From Vogesella sp. LIG4 (GTDB lineage: Bacteria; Pseudomonadota; Gammaproteobacteria; Burkholderiales; Chromobacteriaceae), in NCBI RefSeq assembly GCF_900090205.1, contig NZ_LT607802.1, positions 1,249,215-1,313,214 on the forward strand: a stretch of 64,000 nucleotides of DNA, in the 5' to 3' direction. The notes beneath the pieces are model-generated. The model worked only from the letters and a program-made list of their open reading frames with translations, did not search any database and was not told the DNA's origin. How positions within the stretch are numbered: position 1 is the first letter of the stretch; each line of letters begins with the position of its first letter. The position numbers and the translations under genes were made by a program. Positions 17,216 to 26,804 of this stretch are shown piece after piece.

Positions 17216-20200
17216 TTACAGCTCGCCCTTGAGCAGCGCCAGCAGCGCCTCGGTATCCAGCTTGGCGCTGGCGTCGCCGCCTTCCAGCAGGCTGTCGGCC
17301 AGATCGCGCTTCACGCCGTGCAGCGCCACGATCTGCTCCTCGATGGTGTGCTCGGCCACCAGCCGGTAGATGGTCACCGGCCGTTGCTGGCCCATGCGGT
17401 AGGCGCGGTCGGAGGCCTGGTCTTCCACTGCCGGGTTCCACCACGGGTCGAGGTGGATGACGAAATCGGCGGCGGTGAGGTTGAGGCCGGTGCCGCCGGC
17501 TTTCAGGCTGATCAGGAACACATCGCCCTCGCCGCGCTGGAAGGCATCCACCCGCGCCTTGCGCTCCCGGGCCGGTGTGCTGCCGTCCAGGTACTGGTAG
17601 GCGATGCCCTGATCGTCCAGCCACTGCCGCACCAGCTTGAGATGGTCGACGAACTGGCTGAACACCAGTGCCTTGTGGCCGTTTTCCAGCAGCTCCTCGG
17701 CGATTTCGGTAAATGCGGCCAACTTGCTGCCGGCAATGGCGCTGTCCGGCAGCACCAGTTGCGGGTGGCAGCAGAAGCGGCGCAGCTTGGTGATTTCGGC
17801 CAGCACCTGCATCTGCCTGCCATCGGTGCCCTGCAGCTGGTCGAGCTTGTCCACCGCCTGCTGGCGCATGGCTTCGTACAGATGCACCTCGTCCGGAGAC
17901 AGCGGCACCTTGCGGGTGATCTCGGTGCGCGGCGGCAGCTCGTGCAGCACCTGGCTCTTGGTACGACGCAGGATGAAGGGCTGGATCAGCGCCTTCAGCG
18001 CCGCGCGCGCGTTCTTGTCGCCGCGCTCGATCGGCGTGGAAAAACGCTGCTGGAAGCGCTCCTGGCTGCCCAGCAGGCCGGGGTTGAGGAAGCGGAACAG
18101 GTTCCACAGCTCGCCCAGGTGGTTTTCCACCGGGGTGCCGGAGGCGGCCAGGCGGAAGCCGGCGTTCAGCGACATCACCGCCTGCGAGCGCTTGGTGCCG
18201 GCGTTCTTGATCGCCTGCGCCTCGTCCAGCACCACCGAGCGCCAGTCCACCGCGGCAAAGGCGTCGGCATCCAGCTGCAGCAGGCCGTAGCTCACCACCA
18301 CCAGGTCGAACGGCCCCAGGTCCACCAGCGAGCGGAACTGGTGATACGGCCGCACGCGCAGGGTGGGGGCGAAGCGGGCGGCCTCGGACAGCCAGTTCAG
18401 CGCCACCGAGGTGGGCGCCACCACCAGCTGCGGGCCGCCGGGAGCGCGCTCCAGCAGCAGCGCCAGCGTCTGCACCGTCTTGCCCAGGCCCATGTCGTCG
18501 GCCAGGCAGGCGCCCACGCCCCAGTGCGCCAGGCGCGCCATCCAGTCGTAGCCTTCGCGCTGGTAGTCGCGCAGCTCTGCCTGCAGCGTGGACGGCAGCT
18601 GCGGCTGGTAGTCGCGCAGGCTGTCCAGCGTGGCCAGCTGCTGCTGCCAGGCGGTGTCGGCGTCGAATTCGCCCACCTCGCCGGACAGCTCGGCCAGCAC
18701 CGGTGCGGCCAACTGTGCGTAATGTATGCCGTCGCGGCCAACGTGGTCGGCCAGCAGCGCCAGCTCTTCCAGCCGCTGTTTCATGCTGTCGGTCAGCGCC
18801 AGCCAGTCGTCGTCGCCCAGTGCGATGAAGCGGCCCTGCTGCTGCGCGGCCAGTTCCAGCAGCTCCTTGAGCTGCAGTACGCGGCCGTCGTCCAGCTGCA
18901 GCTTGCCGGTGAGCACGAACCATTCGCCGTGGCGCTTCACCGACAACTGCAGCTGCGGCAGGCCGCGGCGCGACTTGATGCGCAGCCGCTCGCCCTCCGG
19001 CCACACGCAGGCCAGCAGCGCAGCATCCAGCTGCTGCAGTTCGGACAGCACTTCCAGTGCCTGCTGCGGCGACGGCAACTGCCATTCCTGGCCGTCGTTG
19101 TCGGCGCCGGCCAGCGCCGGGCAGGCGGCCAGCACCTGCTGCAGCGCGGCGCGCTCGGCCGCCAGGTTGCGGCGGGTCTGCACGGTGCGGCCATCCACCT
19201 CGCCGACGATGCTTTCCATGCCGCTGCCCGGCTTGCACCAGTTGGCCGCCGCCAGCGGCCGCATCAAGAGTTGCAGGCGCAGGCCCTGCGCCAGCGGCAG
19301 CAGGTGGGCGTACAGGCGGCCGTCGGCCGGAATGCTGTCCAGGTGGCCGGCCAGCTCCGGCAGGTCGGAATGAATCGGCACCAGCGGCGCCACGCTGGTC
19401 ACCGCGTCGATCAGCTGCGCCTTGGCCGCCAGCGGCACGGTGAGTTCGCGGCCGATGATGCCGGCGATCTGCCGCACCTCGCGGCCAACCTGGTACACCG
19501 CCAGCCGGGTGGGGGTGTCTTTTTCCCACACCACTTCGCTGTCGGCGGCGATCTTGCCCGGGTGCAGGCGCACGCGGATCTCGCGCGCGTCCTCGGTAAG
19601 CTGCAGCGACACCTGGCCGGCAATCACGTCCACGCGCACGTCCGGGGCGTCGGCCCAGTACACCGCGCCGTGGCCTACCAGCGCCGGTAGCGATTTCTCG
19701 GCGTCCAGCTCGTAGGCGCTGCCGCCGCCGTAGTAGCTGTCGTGCGCCGATTTGATGTGGCGCAGGATGCGGCGATCCGGCTCGCCCAGGTAGTCGAATT
19801 CGTCCGGGGTCTCCAGCAGGCGGCGCAGTGCCACGGCGCGGCCGCGGCTCCATTGCCCGCGGGCGCCCAGTTTCTGTTCGCGCGGCTCCATCAGCACGCC
19901 ATGCGGCGCCACGGTGATGAGCCAGGCCAGGCGGGTGTCCTTGCTGTCCACGGTAAGCGGGGTCTCCTTGCCGGCGCCCAGCAGCTTGAGCGCATTGAGT
20001 GCGTGCTGCCAGGCTTCCTGGCGGCGGTAGATGTCCACCAGCGGGGTGAGCTGGCGCTGGGCATGCCACTGCGGCTGCTGCCGCGGCACGCCGAACTGGC
20101 GCCACAGCAGCGCGGCCACTTCCTCTGCCGCCCAGGCATAGCCTTCGTCCTGCAGCTGCTGGCCGAACTGTGTCAGCGCCGCCTGCCACGCCGGGGTGCG

Positions 20201-21328
20201 CGCCTGTTTCACGTCCAGCCACCAGGCGGCCACCGCCAGCAGCAGGCCATCGAGGCCGCTCAGCGCCGAGGCGTCCGGCAGTTGCAGGCCGGCGGCCACC
20301 GCCGCGCTTTCCTGCACCGTGAGCAGGTGCTGCAGCACGTAGTAGCTGTGGCCGTGGCGCTGGCGCACGCCGGCGGCAATGGCCTGCTTCAGTTCGGCCT
20401 GGCGTTTGTCGTCGCGGCTGCCGATCAGCGCCAGGCAGTAGAAGGCGTTGAATACCGCCGGCAGCTCCAGCGTGCGCTTGCCGGTTTCGCGGCGGATGTC
20501 GGCCAGCCATTCGGCCACCACCTCCAGCGCCTCGGCATAGCGGCCCTGCATTACCGGCAGCAGCAGCCGGCGCGCCACCGGCAGGCCGTCGCCTTCGGCG
20601 CCCGGCCGGGTGACCAGCTCGAAATCGGCACGCCACAGTGCCTGCTGCAGCAGCTGCGCGGTGAGTTCGTCCCAGTCGCGGTAGCCGTCTTCCAGCCGCG
20701 CCAGTGCGTAGCGGTAGCCTTCGGTGAAATGGTCCAGCCGCCAGTTGGCGTCCGGCAGGTAGTCCATCAGCAGCAGCACCTGGATGTCGTCGTCCAGGCG
20801 GTCGAACAGCGCGCGGCCGGCGGCGGTGTGGAACAGGCGCTTGAACGGCGGTTGCGGTGCCACTCCGCTGCTGCCCTGCACCAGCTGCTGGTACAGCGCC
20901 AGCCACTCGGCGGTGGGCTCGGCGCGGCCCTGCAGGATCGCCAGCCACAGCCGCAGCTGCACCGCCGGCGCACTGGGCGCGGCGCGTGGCAGCGGCAGGT
21001 GGTCGCACAGCAGCTCGCCCCAGGCGGCCAGCTCGGCCTGGTCGTCCAGCAGCTGCAGCAGCACCGCGTTGCGCGCCTGCGGCGCGATGCGGTAGGGCAG
21101 GCCGGTGGTGCGAACGATGGCGTCGCGGTGTTCCAGGTCGCCCAGCACCGCCCCCAGGGTTTCATTGTTCAGTGCCTTGCCGTGTGCATCGCGGATCAGG
21201 TTCAGGCTGAGCAGCATCAGCAGGTTGGGCTTGTTCTCGCCGTTGGGCAGCAGCGCCAGCGCGCGCAGCACCGCCAGGTGGGGGGCGGGCAGCTGGTCGA
21301 GCGGCAGCAGGAGTTCGGACGTGGTCAT
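17216..21328 (-). CDS. SNF2-family DEAD/DEAH-box helicase
   Basis: This large protein of 1370 residues has a C-terminal SNF2/RapA-type double-RecA motor (about 915-1370). Motif Q is LRDYQREGYDWM, Walker A DDMGLGKT is at about 941, Walker B VLDEAQAIKN at about 1033, then ASGTPVENHLGELWNLF and the second lobe LVFSQFVDHL, LDGSTPARER and QASDRAYRMGQQRPV. All motor motifs are intact. The first 900 residues have no motif I recognise. Related bacterial proteins are suspected to remodel nucleoprotein or RNA polymerase complexes; no restriction or phage-defence partner is adjacent. It contains two exact copies of the GTTGGCCGCA motif (17714, 18704) and several one-mismatch variants. Confidence 0.92.
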   Translation of the reverse strand: MTTSELLLPLDQLPAPHLAVLRALALLPNGENKPNLLMLLSLNLIRDAHGKALNNETLGAVLGDLEHRDAIVRTTGLPYRIAPQARNAVLLQLLDDQAELAAWGELLCDHLPLPRAAPSAPAVQLRLWLAILQGRAEPTAEWLALYQQLVQGSSGVAPQPPFKRLFHTAAGRALFDRLDDDIQVLLLMDYLPDANWRLDHFTEGYRYALARLEDGYRDWDELTAQLLQQALWRADFELVTRPGAEGDGLPVARRLLLPVMQGRYAEALEVVAEWLADIRRETGKRTLELPAVFNAFYCLALIGSRDDKRQAELKQAIAAGVRQRHGHSYYVLQHLLTVQESAAVAAGLQLPDASALSGLDGLLLAVAAWWLDVKQARTPAWQAALTQFGQQLQDEGYAWAAEEVAALLWRQFGVPRQQPQWHAQRQLTPLVDIYRRQEAWQHALNALKLLGAGKETPLTVDSKDTRLAWLITVAPHGVLMEPREQKLGARGQWSRGRAVALRRLLETPDEFDYLGEPDRRILRHIKSAHDSYYGGGSAYELDAEKSLPALVGHGAVYWADAPDVRVDVIAGQVSLQLTEDAREIRVRLHPGKIAADSEVVWEKDTPTRLAVYQVGREVRQIAGIIGRELTVPLAAKAQLIDAVTSVAPLVPIHSDLPELAGHLDSIPADGRLYAHLLPLAQGLRLQLLMRPLAAANWCKPGSGMESIVGEVDGRTVQTRRNLAAERAALQQVLAACPALAGADNDGQEWQLPSPQQALEVLSELQQLDAALLACVWPEGERLRIKSRRGLPQLQLSVKRHGEWFVLTGKLQLDDGRVLQLKELLELAAQQQGRFIALGDDDWLALTDSMKQRLEELALLADHVGRDGIHYAQLAAPVLAELSGEVGEFDADTAWQQQLATLDSLRDYQPQLPSTLQAELRDYQREGYDWMARLAHWGVGACLADDMGLGKTVQTLALLLERAPGGPQLVVAPTSVALNWLSEAARFAPTLRVRPYHQFRSLVDLGPFDLVVVSYGLLQLDADAFAAVDWRSVVLDEAQAIKNAGTKRSQAVMSLNAGFRLAASGTPVENHLGELWNLFRFLNPGLLGSQERFQQRFSTPIERGDKNARAALKALIQPFILRRTKSQVLHELPPRTEITRKVPLSPDEVHLYEAMRQQAVDKLDQLQGTDGRQMQVLAEITKLRRFCCHPQLVLPDSAIAGSKLAAFTEIAEELLENGHKALVFSQFVDHLKLVRQWLDDQGIAYQYLDGSTPARERKARVDAFQRGEGDVFLISLKAGGTGLNLTAADFVIHLDPWWNPAVEDQASDRAYRMGQQRPVTIYRLVAEHTIEEQIVALHGVKRDLADSLLEGGDASAKLDTEALLALLKGEL

Positions 21329-21646
21329 GGGGCGGCGGGCAATCGGGTTGGCCGCGGCTCAGCAAACTGTGTGCCGCGGTGTGGCGAAACGAACCCGAAA
21401 GTGTACGCCAAGGCGGCGGCGGCGGCCATCGGCGGCGCGAGAAAACGAGCAGGAACTGCTGCAAAAAGCAGGGCGGAAGCCCCGCCGGGGCGTTCCGCCA
21501 TTCAGCTGCCATATTAGGCGTGGTACCAGGCCCGGATGCGCCTGTGGCTTGTCCGGGCTACGGGGTTGCGGAGCACAACGTTGGCCGCACGCTGGCGGAT
21601 CGCCCTGCGGGCATCCGCCCTACTGCCTTATGCGGCCAACCCTGGC
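21329..21646. other. Gene-free interval with hairpins and an inverted motif pair
   Basis: These 318 bases lie between the start of the SNF2 gene and the end of the chemoreceptor gene, both on the minus strand. They hold a GTTGGCCGCG variant (21345-21354), a GC-rich hairpin around 21482-21510 and an inverted pair of exact motif copies (21580-21589 and 21631-21640). Between the pair is a GGCGGAT/ATCCGCC stem. The motif pair lies just past the chemoreceptor stop and may terminate it. I see no protein gene. Confidence 0.7.
21580..21640. repeat. Inverted pair of GTTGGCCGCA motifs, 41 bases apart
   Basis: GTTGGCCGCA at 21580-21589 and TGCGGCCAAC at 21631-21640 face each other with a small internal hairpin between them, directly after the chemoreceptor gene. 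The pair can fold as a long stem. Confidence 0.7.
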
Positions 21647-23662
21647 CTACACCGTGAAGCGCGCCACGGCCTGGCGCAGTTGCTGCGCCAGCGCGGTCAT
21701 TTCGCAGGCGGCCAGCGAGGCGTCGCGGGCCTTGTGGTGGTTCTGGTCGGCCTGCTGCGCCACCCGCTCCACGTTGTGGGCGATGTCCATGCTGGCGGTG
21801 CTCTGCTCGCGCAGCGCGTCGGCAATGCCCACCACCGCCTGCTCCACCTGGCGTGCGCCGTCGCGGATGTCTTGCAGGCTGTCGCCGGCTTCGCTGGCGG
21901 CGCGCACGCCGCTTTCTACCTGCAGCGCGGCGCTGTTCATGCTGTCCACCGCCTGCTGCGCCTCGTTCTGGATGCGGGTGACGATGCCGGTGATTTCCTG
22001 GGTGGACTGGGTGGTGCGTTCGGCCAGCTGGCGCACTTCGTCGGCCACCACCGAGAAGCCGCGGCCCATTTCGCCGGCGCGGGCAGCTTCGATGGCGGCG
22101 TTCAGCGCCAGCAGGTTGGTCTGGTCGGCGATATCGCGGATCACCGTTACCACCCGGCTGATCTGCTCCGAGCGCTCGCCCAGCTGGGTGACGGTGCGCG
22201 CGGTGTCACCGGAGGCGGCGGCGATTTCGCGCATGGTGTTCACCGTGCGGCCAACGGTCTCCTCGCCGCTGCGCGATACCTGGTCGGACTGTACCGCCAG
22301 TTCGCGCGCGCTGCCGGCGTGCTGGCTGACCTGGCCGATGCTGTGGGTCATTTCCTCCACGCAGGCGGCCATGGCCGATACCGCGGCGCTTTGCTCGCTG
22401 GAGCTTTGTGCCACGTCGTCGGCCAGTTGCGACACGTTCTGCGCATTGCGGCCCAGGCCGCCCACGCCCTGGTTGACCTCGCTGATCAGCTGGCGCAGCT
22501 CGCTGCACATGTGGTTGCTGGCGGCCAGCACCTGGCCGATCTCGTCGCCACGGTCCACGTCGACCTGCGCGGTGAGGTCGCCGGCGGCGATGCGGCGGGT
22601 AACCGCCACCAGCTGTTCCAGCGGGCGGCTGACCCAGCGGCGCATGGCGAAGTGCAGCATGGCCACCAGTGCCAGCAGCACCAGCAGCGTGCCCAGCAGC
22701 ATGGTCAGCTGCATTTGCCGCGGCTCGCGCACCAGTTCGTCCTGGTAGGCGCCGGTGGCGACCAGCCAGCCCCAGTGTGGGTAGCTCTGGAAGGTGGCCA
22801 GCTTGCGGCGCGGTTCGCTGGCGCCCGGGTCCTGCCACAGGTAGCTGATCTGGCCGTTCTGCTGCTGCAGCATGGTCTTGATGAAGGTGTTGCCGTCGGC
22901 GTCGGTTTTTTCCAGCAGGTTTTTGCCGGCGGCGCTCGGGTGGATCAGCATGGTGCCCGGCCGCTGGCGGGCATCCAGCACGTAGACGTAGCCGGTATCG
23001 CCGATCTTGATCGACAGGATCTTCTGCTGCAGCGCCTTCAGGCCGTCGGTGTTGTCGATGCCGACGAACAGCGCGCCCACCACCTGGCCGGCGTCATCGC
23101 TGATCGGCTGGTAGTGGGTCATGTAGTCGCGGCCGAACAGGCGCGCCGGGCCGGTATACGGCTGGCCGGCAGACAGCAGCGCGTAGGCAGGGCTCTCGTG
23201 CGCCAGCGAGGTGCCCACCGCGCGGCGGCCGTCTTCCTGCTTCACCGAGGAACTGATGCGGCGGAAGTCACTGCCGTTCTTCACGAACAGGGTGGCGACG
23301 TTGCCGGTGGCCTGGGTGTAGTTGTCCACCAGGCTGTTGTTGTCGTTCAGCAGCTGGCTGCCGCCGTACAGCGCCGCGCTGGCGCCGGAGGCATCGACGC
23401 GCAGCGGGCGCGGCAGGCCGGTGGCCAGCAGGCGGGTGCTCTGCCGGGCGTTGTCTTCCAGCACGCGGGCATAGGCGTCGATGGTGTCCACCACCTGCTG
23501 GTTGGTGGTCTGCATGGTGGCGATGGCGCGCGCTTCGATGCGGTTGCCCAGCCAGTTGCTGAGCAGGAAGCCGGCGCCGCCGAGGACGAGCAGCAGTGCC
23601 AGGCTCAGCAGCAGGCCGAGCCTGGTCGCCAGGGAAAGTGATTTGGGAGTGGTTGTAGGCAT
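21647..23662 (-). CDS. Methyl-accepting chemotaxis protein (Cache-type sensor)
   Basis: This 671-residue transmembrane chemoreceptor has TM1 at about 14-36, a periplasmic Cache-type sensor (about 37-312, with [15 protein letters not shown] and [21 protein letters not shown]), TM2 at about 314-336, a HAMP domain ([25 protein letters not shown]) and a long methyl-accepting helix pair. The conserved CheA/CheW tip reads [20 protein letters not shown]. Cache sensors usually bind small organic ligands; the ligand is unknown. There is no C-terminal CheR-binding pentapeptide (it ends VARFTV). It is an orphan receptor with no che genes nearby. Confidence 0.95.
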   Translation of the reverse strand: MPTTTPKSLSLATRLGLLLSLALLLVLGGAGFLLSNWLGNRIEARAIATMQTTNQQVVDTIDAYARVLEDNARQSTRLLATGLPRPLRVDASGASAALYGGSQLLNDNNSLVDNYTQATGNVATLFVKNGSDFRRISSSVKQEDGRRAVGTSLAHESPAYALLSAGQPYTGPARLFGRDYMTHYQPISDDAGQVVGALFVGIDNTDGLKALQQKILSIKIGDTGYVYVLDARQRPGTMLIHPSAAGKNLLEKTDADGNTFIKTMLQQQNGQISYLWQDPGASEPRRKLATFQSYPHWGWLVATGAYQDELVREPRQMQLTMLLGTLLVLLALVAMLHFAMRRWVSRPLEQLVAVTRRIAAGDLTAQVDVDRGDEIGQVLAASNHMCSELRQLISEVNQGVGGLGRNAQNVSQLADDVAQSSSEQSAAVSAMAACVEEMTHSIGQVSQHAGSARELAVQSDQVSRSGEETVGRTVNTMREIAAASGDTARTVTQLGERSEQISRVVTVIRDIADQTNLLALNAAIEAARAGEMGRGFSVVADEVRQLAERTTQSTQEITGIVTRIQNEAQQAVDSMNSAALQVESGVRAASEAGDSLQDIRDGARQVEQAVVGIADALREQSTASMDIAHNVERVAQQADQNHHKARDASLAACEMTALAQQLRQAVARFTV

Positions 23663-23974
23663 GTCTGGTCACGGTGCATGGATAGGGATCAACTGCGCCT
23701 TATCTGTCGGGCACCCCGCAAAACCCTGCTTTCGTCGCGATACTGCGTTGCTCACGAAAAACGCCTCCTGACATAGCAACCCTATGCGGCGTCGGAGTTT
23801 TTCATTCGCGCCTTGTCTCGCCGCGACTGGCTTCTATTGGAAACCGGGGCTTTTCGAGGCGCCCTGTAATAAGAATTTTTCTTTTTTTGGCGCAATCGAA
23901 TGTTATCCACACAGCAATGCCACCGTGTTGATGGCCGTCAAGCAGCCGGCTAATGCCTTGATCGGGCGGCGATT
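23663..23974. other. Gene-free interval with a possible dispersed repeat
   Basis: These 312 bases lie upstream of the chemoreceptor gene and downstream of the LysR gene. No protein gene is visible. The segment from about 23730 to 23820 contains GCGATACTGCGTT and AAAAACGCCT plus a CATAG/CTATG stem. It resembles segments near 32787 and 44268, suggesting a dispersed intergenic repeat. An A/T-rich stretch follows (23868-23892). Confidence 0.5.
23737..23766 (+). repeat. Possible copy of a dispersed GCGATAC-type repeat
   Basis: GCGATACTGCGTT (23737-23749) and AAAAACGCCT (23757-23766) recur in related form at 44268-44299 (minus strand, GCGATACGGCGTT then AAAAACACCT) and at 32787-32800. All three lie between genes. 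Confidence 0.4.
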
Positions 23975-24832
23975 TCAGCCGCCGGCGGCGCCCGGCAGCA
24001 AGGCGGCCAGCGCATCGATGGCCGGCGCGTGCTGGCCGTGGCGGCGCACCAGCACGGTATCGGCCACCGCCAGCTGTGGCGGCAGCGGGTGGATGGCCAC
24101 GTTGCCGGCGGCCGGGGTGATGGCCAGCAGCGCTTCCGGCACCATCGCCAGCCCCATGCCGCTGGCGGCGCAGCTGATCATGGCGTGGTAGGAATCCAGC
24201 TCCACCAGGCGGTCGGCCACGCAGCCGCTGTCGGCCAGCCAGCGCTCCAGCCGCTGGCGGTAGGCGCAGCCGCGGTCGAAGGCCAGCAGCGTGTAGGGGC
24301 CGGCATCCGGCGCCACCCGCTGCCCCAGCGCGCTGATCAGCACCAGGTTTTCGCGGCTGAACGGCACGCTGTCCAGCCGTACATCGTCCACCGGGCCGCA
24401 TACCAGCGCGCAGTCCAGCTCGCCGGCCAGCACCGCGGCGATCAGCGGCGCGGTGGGGGCGGTGCGCAGCTCCAGCCGTACCTGCGGGTAGCGCTGGTGG
24501 AAATCGGCCAGCAAGGGCGGCAGCCGCACCGCGGCGGTGTTTTCCATCGCCCCCAGCCGCAGGCTGCCGGCCGGGGTATCGCCGGCCACCGCCTGTTGCG
24601 CCTCTTCCGCCAGCTGCAGCAGGCGGCCGGCATAGCCTTGCAGCACGCGCGCCGCCGGGGTTGGCCGCAACTGCTTGCCTTCGCGTTCGAACAGCGCCAC
24701 GCCCAGGTTGTCTTCCAGCTGGCGGATGCGGGTGGTGACATTGGATTGCACGCGGTGCAGGCGGCGGGCAGCGGCAGTCACGCCGCCTTCCTGCAGCACG
24801 GCCTGGAAAATGCGCAGATCGCCCAGGTCCAT
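23975..24832 (-). CDS. LysR-family transcriptional regulator
   Basis: This 285-residue regulator has an N-terminal winged helix (MDLGDLRIFQAVLQEGGVTA to VTTRIRQLEDNLGVALFERE) and a periplasmic-binding-type effector domain (about 90-280). It is transcribed divergently from an EamA exporter and a tautomerase, which are its likely targets. The shared gap of about 100 bases carries a palindrome. The RLHRVQSNVTTRIRQLE helix is typical of the branch that controls neighbouring DMT exporters. The inducer is unknown. Confidence 0.92.
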   Translation of the reverse strand: MDLGDLRIFQAVLQEGGVTAAARRLHRVQSNVTTRIRQLEDNLGVALFEREGKQLRPTPAARVLQGYAGRLLQLAEEAQQAVAGDTPAGSLRLGAMENTAAVRLPPLLADFHQRYPQVRLELRTAPTAPLIAAVLAGELDCALVCGPVDDVRLDSVPFSRENLVLISALGQRVAPDAGPYTLLAFDRGCAYRQRLERWLADSGCVADRLVELDSYHAMISCAASGMGLAMVPEALLAITPAAGNVAIHPLPPQLAVADTVLVRRHGQHAPAIDALAALLPGAAGG

Positions 24833-24855
24833 GATCGTTCTCTTTTCGGGATGGA

Positions 24856-24865
24856 TATGATCATA
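24856..24865. promoter_or_regulatory. Palindrome in the LysR/EamA divergent promoter
   Basis: TATGATCATA is a perfect 10-bp palindrome within the T-N11-A context expected of LysR operators, 24 bases from the lysR start and 70 bases from the EamA start. It is the best candidate binding site in the gap. Confidence 0.45.
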
Positions 24866-24934
24866 CTAATTCATTTTTCAGGATGATGTGGCCGGCGCAA
24901 ACTGTTGCCGTCACATCTCGTCCTGGAGCCTGTC

Positions 24935-25867
24935 ATGGCTACGCCTTCCCTGCGGCAGGGCTATCTTGCCGCCTTTTCCGCCGTCGCCATCTGGAGCGGT
25001 TTCATGCTGGTGGCCCGTGCCGGTGGCCACAGCGGCCTTACCCCGTACGATTTGCTGGGCCTGCGCCTGGCCATCGCCAGCCTGCTGTTGTGCTTTCTGG
25101 GGCTGCCGCCGCGCGAGAGCTGGCGCGACGGCCGGCTGTGGCTGCTGGCGGTGATCGGCTGCATCGGCTTCTGCCTGCTGTGCTACAGCGCGGTGCAGTG
25201 GGTGCCGGCAGCGCATGCCGCGCTGCTGATTCCCGGCCTGCAGCCCTTCCTGATGGCCTTGCTGCTGCTTTGCACCGGCCAGGGTTGGCCGCAGCGGCGG
25301 CAAGGCCCCGGCTACCTGCTGATGGCACTGGGCGTGCTGCTGCTGGCGCTGCCGCTGCTGCAGGGCCATGCCGGCAGCCGGCAATGGCTGGGCGACGGCA
25401 TGCTGTTGCTGGCGTCGCTGTTATGGGCGGTATATGGTCTGCTGGCGCGGCGCTGGCAGCTGCCGGCCTGGCAGCTCACCGCCTTCGTCACCCTGGCCTC
25501 CGCCGTGCTGTACCTGCCGGTATACCTGCTGTGGCTGCCCAAGGGCCTGGGCCAGGTGTCGCTGGCTACCGTGGCCGGGCTGGGGCTGTTTCATGCCGTG
25601 GTACCGGCCATTGTCGGCATGCTGGTGTACCTGCGTGCGGTCAGCGTGCTGGGGCCGGCGCGCATCTCGGCGCTGATGGCGCTGATACCGGTGCTGACCG
25701 GCCTGCTGGCGGTGCCGGCACTGGGCGAGGCGCTGAGCCTGCCGCTGGCCGCCGCGCTGTGCAGCGTGTCGCTGGGCGCCTGGCTGGTGGCGCGCGAAGG
25801 GCTGCCCGCCGGCAGGGCAAGGTTGGCCGCAACGACTTTCAACAAGGAGCAGACATGCCGTACGTGA
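24935..25867 (+). CDS. EamA/DMT-family transporter
   Basis: This 310-residue inner-membrane exporter has ten hydrophobic helices and the two internally repeated EamA halves. Many family members export amino acids or other metabolites. The ATG at 24935 follows TGGAG; the longer frame would start at 24905. It overlaps the following 4-OT gene by 13 bases and is divergent from a LysR gene, so a LysR-controlled efflux unit is likely. Motif copies occur at 25284 and 25822; the second falls in the last few codons, just before the next ribosome site. Confidence 0.9.
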   Translation: MATPSLRQGYLAAFSAVAIWSGFMLVARAGGHSGLTPYDLLGLRLAIASLLLCFLGLPPRESWRDGRLWLLAVIGCIGFCLLCYSAVQWVPAAHAALLIPGLQPFLMALLLLCTGQGWPQRRQGPGYLLMALGVLLLALPLLQGHAGSRQWLGDGMLLLASLLWAVYGLLARRWQLPAWQLTAFVTLASAVLYLPVYLLWLPKGLGQVSLATVAGLGLFHAVVPAIVGMLVYLRAVSVLGPARISALMALIPVLTGLLAVPALGEALSLPLAAALCSVSLGAWLVAREGLPAGRARLAATTFNKEQTCRT

Positions 25868-26058
25868 ACATCAAGATTACCCGCGAAGGCGCCAGCAGCG
25901 AGCAGAAGGCCGAGCTGATCGCCGGCGTCACCCGACTGCTGCAGGACGTGCTGGGCAAGAACCCGGCTACTACCGTGGTGGTGATCGACGAGGTGGATAC
26001 CGACAACTGGGGCATAGGCGGCGAGAGTGTCTCCGTGCGCCGCGCGCGCGGCAGCTAG
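25855..26058 (+). CDS. 4-oxalocrotonate tautomerase family enzyme
   Basis: This 67-residue small tautomerase begins MPYVNIKITREG, so after Met removal Pro1 is the catalytic base. The helix SSEQKAELIAGVTRLLQDVLGK and the segment TTVVVIDEVDTDNWGIGGESV match the family. AAGGAG stands six bases before the ATG, inside the end of the EamA gene. The substrate is unknown. Coupling to an exporter suggests a role with an aromatic or keto-acid metabolite, which is inference. Confidence 0.92.
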   Translation: MPYVNIKITREGASSEQKAELIAGVTRLLQDVLGKNPATTVVVIDEVDTDNWGIGGESVSVRRARGS

Positions 26059-26176
26059 CCCCATCCGCCTCGCGCAATGGCTGCTGCGCTGCAGGGCGCG
26101 CATGGCACAGGCGCCGGGCGGGCCCGGTGTTGCGGCCATGGCACTGGTCTTTGGTGCAGGCGGCCGCTGCAAACAA

Positions 26177-26200
26177 AACGCCCCGGCATGCCGGGGCGTT
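26177..26200. terminator. Bidirectional terminator between tautomerase and PsiF genes
   Basis: AACGCCCCGGCA and TGCCGGGGCGTT form a perfect 24-base palindrome. On the minus strand it is followed by TTTTGTTT, fitting termination of the PsiF gene; it can also end the plus-strand operon. Confidence 0.75.
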
Positions 26201-26222
26201 GTGCTGACTGACAGGCTGGCGC

Positions 26223-26606
26223 TTAGTTGCCGCCGGCGTCTTTCACGCACTTCTGGATGAAGCTCTTCTTGGCGGCGCCGGCCAGTTTCTTGTCGGCGGC
26301 CTTGTTCTCGCACACGCCCTGGGCACCCGGTGCCTGCGCCTTCATGTCCTTCTCGCATTTCTTGATGAAGCTGCCCTTGGCTGCGCCGGCCAGTTTCTTG
26401 TCGGCAGCCTTGGCTTCGCACGATGCCGGCGCGGCAGCGGCAGCCGGGGCGGCGGCTTTCATGTCTTTCTGGCACTTCTGGATGAAGCTGTTCTTGGCGG
26501 CGCCGGCCAGTTTCTTCTCGGCAGCCTTGGCTTCGCAGGCGTTATCGGCGGCGTAGGCGCCGGCAGCGGTACAGGCCAGAGCGGCCAGCAGCAACAGTTT
26601 ACGCAT
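26223..26606 (-). CDS. PsiF-repeat secreted protein
   Basis: This 127-residue protein has a signal peptide (MRKLLLLAALACTAAGAYA) and three copies of the PsiF repeat, each with C-E-x-K-A-A-x-K-K-L-A-G-A-A-K and a following S-F-I-x-K-C. That gives two cysteines per repeat. PsiF of E. coli is phosphate-starvation inducible with unknown function. The usual protein has two repeats, so three is slightly longer. The ATG at 26606 follows GGAAAGGAAG; the longer frame upstream is not supported. It is divergent from an orphan binding protein. Confidence 0.9.
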   Translation of the reverse strand: MRKLLLLAALACTAAGAYAADNACEAKAAEKKLAGAAKNSFIQKCQKDMKAAAPAAAAAPASCEAKAADKKLAGAAKGSFIKKCEKDMKAQAPGAQGVCENKAADKKLAGAAKKSFIQKCVKDAGGN

Positions 26607-26804
26607 TTTGCTTCCTTTCCTGGAGGGGACATCAGACCGGTGAATATTGCGCCGTCGTACGACGTGATGCAATGTGTAGGCCATTAAATTCACGGCAATG
26701 TCATCTTGTGCTGCCAGCCTGCCGGCTGTAGCCGGCGCGTTTCGGGCGCCATGCCGGCATTGTCACATCATCCTCCGGCAGCCACTGCCGGGACGCGAGG
26801 TTCC

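Noticed and set aside
17142..21008. Very long open frames on both strands opposite or beside the SNF2 gene (for example 17142-21008 minus and 17186-19690 plus)
   Set aside because: They are shadows in GC-rich DNA: Arg/Ala/Gly/Gln-rich products without domains, opposite or out of frame with a clear helicase.
23663..23760. Sigma-28 promoter for the first chemoreceptor gene
   Set aside because: The best match on the minus strand (around CCGACAGATAA) lacks a correct -10 and -35, so it was not annotated.
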